NCBI GenBank assembly: GCA_025558095.1
Contig: JAIVFI010000007.1
Coordinates: forward strand, 806,001-870,000
From: Hyaloraphidium curvatum
Taxonomy: Eukaryota > Monoblepharomycota > Hyaloraphidiomycetes > Hyaloraphidiales > Hyaloraphidiaceae
Direction of reading: 5' to 3'
DNA: 64,000 nucleotides
Below, in pieces: positions 61,384-64,000 of this stretch. Position numbers and translations under genes: made by a program. Numbering within the stretch: the first letter of the stretch is position 1; the number at the start of each line of letters is the position of its first letter. The notes beneath the pieces are model-generated. The model was not told the DNA's origin, did not search any database, and saw only the letters and a program-made list of their open reading frames with translations.

Positions 61384-62568
61384 CTAATGCAGCGCGCACT
61401 CTTCGCGCACCAGATCCAGATAGGTCCGCAGTGTGACTGTTCCCTGCTCTGCAGCCTCCAACCCGGTCCCCTCAAGCGCCGAAAGCTCTGCCGCGATTCG
61501 GTCAAACTTCTTCAGCGCCCGATCGGCTCCGTCGTAGAGCTTCGATGCCGCGGCATAAATGTCCGCCGCAGCGGCGGCGTCGAACTCGCCGACGAAGGCC
61601 AGCGGCTTGAAAACGCCCCGCGAGGGATCCGGCGTCCCCGTGAAGAAGTGCACGTCCTGCGCGTCGGTGCCCGGCCGCGCCAGCAAGCTGACTTGGGCGC
61701 CGTTTGTGCGGAATCCTTCGGACGGCATGCAGATCCCCGATCTGCGGTCGCGGAGGATCGACATCATGTCATTGGGGCCAAAGGCGCCGGAAGATGACGC
61801 CTTGCGGAGGAGGTTCCAACCAGCCGATTCCCGTCCTTGGGTCTTGCGCCCCTTCGGTGGCGGCGGGTCGTCCGAGAAAGCCAGCGCAAAGTCGAGGTCG
61901 TCTTGGCCGTCGAAATACCCTGCAGCGATCGCGTATTCCCGCAAGCCAGCCGAGCAACGCTCGAACTTGGTCCGGATAGAGAGGCAGTTGGATATGTTGC
62001 GGCATCCCGAAGTGACGCGCTCCGCGGCCCACCATTTGCCGGCCGTCTCCAGCACCCAGGCTTCGGATCGGTCGGCGATCAGGAACGAGTTGTGGTAGGT
62101 GAAGCTGCCGCCGCCTTCCTCGCACGCCCCGGCCTGGCCGAACTCTTCGAGCAGCGAGGTGATGCACGACACGGCCTCTTCCGCGGTCCTGCACCTCTCC
62201 GCCGCGAGCCGCACGAGATCCATTCCCAACAGCGCCGGCGGGTCGTCGACTATCGGCTCCTTTGTCCACACAGCTTCGTTGCCAATGACGAGGCCAGCCT
62301 CGTTGGCGGCCATCTCCGCCCCCCACATCCACTTTGGGCGGGACAGCGCGACCGCGAGAGTTGAAGCAGCTTGTGGGATGGAGATATACGTGCACTGCAC
62401 GGTCGATTCGGGCCCGTGCGTCGCGGCCGCGTGGACCTCGACGAGCTGTACTTCGCGGCTCGGGCGGTCCGAGTTCTTGCCAAACACGACCCCTCCATGG
62501 GCGGTGGCCGGCGGCAGGGCGACAAAGGTGTCGCAAGAGCGCGGCGGAGGGCCCCAACGCGTCCGCAT
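61384..62568 (-). CDS. SCRN: secernin-like peptidase C69 family protein
   Basis: Single exon, 394 residues. Starts MRTRWGPPPRSCDTFVALPP: Cys12 is the expected N-terminal nucleophile, exposed after removal of the leader in active members. Then GVVFGKNSDRPSREVQ, MWGAEMAANEAGLVIGNEAV and EAWVLETAGKWWAAERV are characteristic secernin/dipeptidase stretches. Secernins belong to the Ntn-hydrolase C69 family but their substrates are not settled. No signal peptide. Tail-to-tail with the EsV-1-7 gene (54 bp apart). Confidence 0.88.
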   Translation of the reverse strand: MRTRWGPPPRSCDTFVALPPATAHGGVVFGKNSDRPSREVQLVEVHAAATHGPESTVQCTYISIPQAASTLAVALSRPKWMWGAEMAANEAGLVIGNEAVWTKEPIVDDPPALLGMDLVRLAAERCRTAEEAVSCITSLLEEFGQAGACEEGGGSFTYHNSFLIADRSEAWVLETAGKWWAAERVTSGCRNISNCLSIRTKFERCSAGLREYAIAAGYFDGQDDLDFALAFSDDPPPPKGRKTQGRESAGWNLLRKASSSGAFGPNDMMSILRDRRSGICMPSEGFRTNGAQVSLLARPGTDAQDVHFFTGTPDPSRGVFKPLAFVGEFDAAAAADIYAAASKLYDGADRALKKFDRIAAELSALEGTGLEAAEQGTVTLRTYLDLVREECALH

Positions 62569-62732
62569 CGTGGGGAGCGCGGGGCCGGAGTTTCGTGTCG
62601 AGGGAGCACGGCTGGGCCAAGCACGACCTGGACCTTACTCATCACCTGGCAGCGAATACAGCGCTCGGGACGGCCAGCTGTGGCGAAAATGTCCTCAAAA
62701 ACACATCAAGTTCTCTCTCTCGATCGCCCACA

Positions 62733-63993
62733 TTACAGTTTGGCAGCTCCGTTGGCTGGCACGCCCGCGGCACCCGAGGCCTTCATTCTGGCCACCTCCT
62801 CCGCCGAGAATCCGAGTTCGGCGAGGATCTCGTCCGTGTGCTGTCCCAGACCCGGTGCTCTCGTCGGAGCCTTCTTGGTCACCCCGCCGATCTCGACCGG
62901 CGTGCCCACGGTCATCCCCTTGCCTTCCGCAAACGGCCGAATCATTCCGGCCGCGCGGATCTGCTCGTCCGCAACGACATCGTCCAGGGTCGAGATCAGC
63001 CCGTAGGTTATGCCCTCGGCGTCGAATTTCTTCGCCAGCTCGGCGCGGTCGTGCTTTGCGAAGCTCTGGTCCAGGATCGCGATCATTTCGGGCGCGTGGT
63101 CCCTCCGTCCCTCCTTGGTCGAGAACCGCGGGTCCTCGAGGACCTCGGGGCACCCCAGGATCCGGCAGGCCGGAGCAATCAGCTTCTCGTTGAGGATCGA
63201 CAGGTTGATCCAGCGGTTGCAGGCGCAGCGGTAGTTGTTGAACAGGGGCGAGTTGGCCTCGTGCCGCGGCTTGGGGTTGCGGATGTCCCCGTCCTCGAGC
63301 TTGCCCTGGATCAGCGACGAGTTGGACCAGAGTCCATTGGCGAGGAGGGAGGTGGCCACCACACCGCCTTTGCCCGTCCGCTCACGCAGGTAGAGACCGG
63401 TCGCAATCGAGGCATAGAGAGCAAGCGCGGTCGGGTGGTCACCCATCCCGCCGACCGAGGTGGCAGGGGCACCTTCGTAGTCGGGCTTGACGAAGTCCTG
63501 GAGGCCAGACCTGGCCCAATCTTTGTGCGGCGCGTCAGGAGCTTCGGAAGCAGCCGAACAGCTACCAACACTCACAGGCCGTCGCGTCGAAGCCGGGCTT
63601 GTCCTTCTCCGGCCCGATTTCGCCCCAGGCCGAGACGCTAGCATAGATCAGCCGCGGGTTCAGCGCCAGCATCGACTCAGCGTCGATTCCCAGGCGCTTC
63701 CGACTCGGAAAGGGCACGTTGCAGACCAGAATATCGGCCTGCTTGGTCAGCCGCCGGAACGCTTCGCTTCCTTCGGGGCTCTTGAGATCCAGCACCAGGG
63801 ACCGCCTGCTCCGCCCTTCGAGCTCGAACATCCAGGTCTGCCCGTCCGCGAGGATGGTCCGGAACGGGTCTCCTTCGGGGTTCTCCACCTTGACGACGTC
63901 GGCGCCGAAATCAGCGAGGATCGTCGACGCCGACGGTCCCGCGATATAGGTCGCGCAGTCAATGACCTTCAGGCCAGCAAACGGGAGCGACAT
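62733..63993 (-). CDS. class III CoA-transferase (CaiB/BaiF family)
   Basis: Exons 63993-63576 and 63520-62733 (55-nt phase-1 intron) give 401 residues. The start LPFAGLKVIDCATYIAGPSAS, the LADFGADVVKVENPEGD block, RRSLVLDLKSPEG and the FDATAYWARSG segment (created by the splice) are hallmarks. The catalytic Asp region around DHPTALALYASIATGLYLRE is present. Related enzymes swap CoA between carboxylates (formyl/oxalyl, succinyl/glutarate, carnitine) or racemise acyl-CoAs; the substrate cannot be named. Met 63993 lies 7 bp from the window end but matches the family start. Confidence 0.9.
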
Positions 63994-64000
63994 CGCGGCG

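Noticed and set aside
1-64000. tRNA, rRNA, CRISPR arrays, transposases, LTRs
   Set aside because: No cloverleaf-like, ribosomal, spaced-repeat or transposase/reverse transcriptase signal was noticed on reading; a tRNAscan or repeat search would be needed to exclude weak cases.

Overview
This is a GC-rich, intron-rich nuclear window from a eukaryotic microbe, most likely a fungus or fungus-like protist. Almost every multi-exon gene is cut by short GT-AG introns of about 48-62 nt with a CTGAC/CTCAAC-type branch site before the acceptor. Fungal-type content includes an ENA-class sodium-efflux P-type ATPase, a secreted trypsin with a Pro/Thr tail and a secreted protein with a Val/Thr/Ser tail. 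The genome also holds genes with patchy or bacterial-like distribution: a DabA-DabB fusion, an EsV-1-7 repeat protein and DUF924. An early-diverging chytrid-type fungus would fit, but the species cannot be fixed from sequence alone. No tRNA, rRNA, CRISPR array or transposase gene was recognised.

Layout. 0-15 kb: 3' part of a DabA-DabB inorganic-carbon transporter, nitrobindin, a damaged MYND gene, a small basic protein, trypsin, a 12-exon ENA ATPase, a secreted Ser/Thr-rich protein and DUF924. 15-38 kb: this stretch holds six of seven members (P1-P6) of an undescribed paralogous family. They are interleaved with an unknown membrane protein, a SPATA20-like thioredoxin-domain protein, a PhyH dioxygenase, a Rieske protein, a small two-helix membrane protein, a second MYND gene and a Cys/His-rich protein. 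38-52 kb: two RING/TRAF-finger paralogues (R1, R2) flank a methyltransferase, an Egh-like GT2 glycosyltransferase, an NmrA-like reductase, an EF-hand mitochondrial carrier and a glutaredoxin; family member P7 follows. 52-64 kb: trimethyllysine dioxygenase, WS/DGAT-type acyltransferase, an unknown six-exon gene, an NADP-dependent double-bond reductase, MGMT, the EsV-1-7 protein, secernin and a class III CoA-transferase.

The P family is the main novelty. All seven genes begin with a 17-nt first exon (Met-Asp/Pro-...-Ser) split by a phase-2 intron. This is followed by a short Pro-rich leader, a coiled coil usually broken by a phase-0 intron, a Pro/Ser-rich linker, an about 70-residue C-terminal domain (lost or degenerate in some) and an acidic plus basic tail that looks nuclear. 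Six of the seven carry a GAGCTC-centred palindromic element 97-122 bp upstream of the ATG, which implies a shared regulator. I know of no named family with this architecture.

Apart from the P and R paralogues, the genes look like independent housekeeping or accessory functions rather than one pathway. Intron boundaries were chosen by reading-frame continuity, homologous protein continuity and GT(or GC)-AG ends; the spliced lengths quoted are all divisible by three unless stated.
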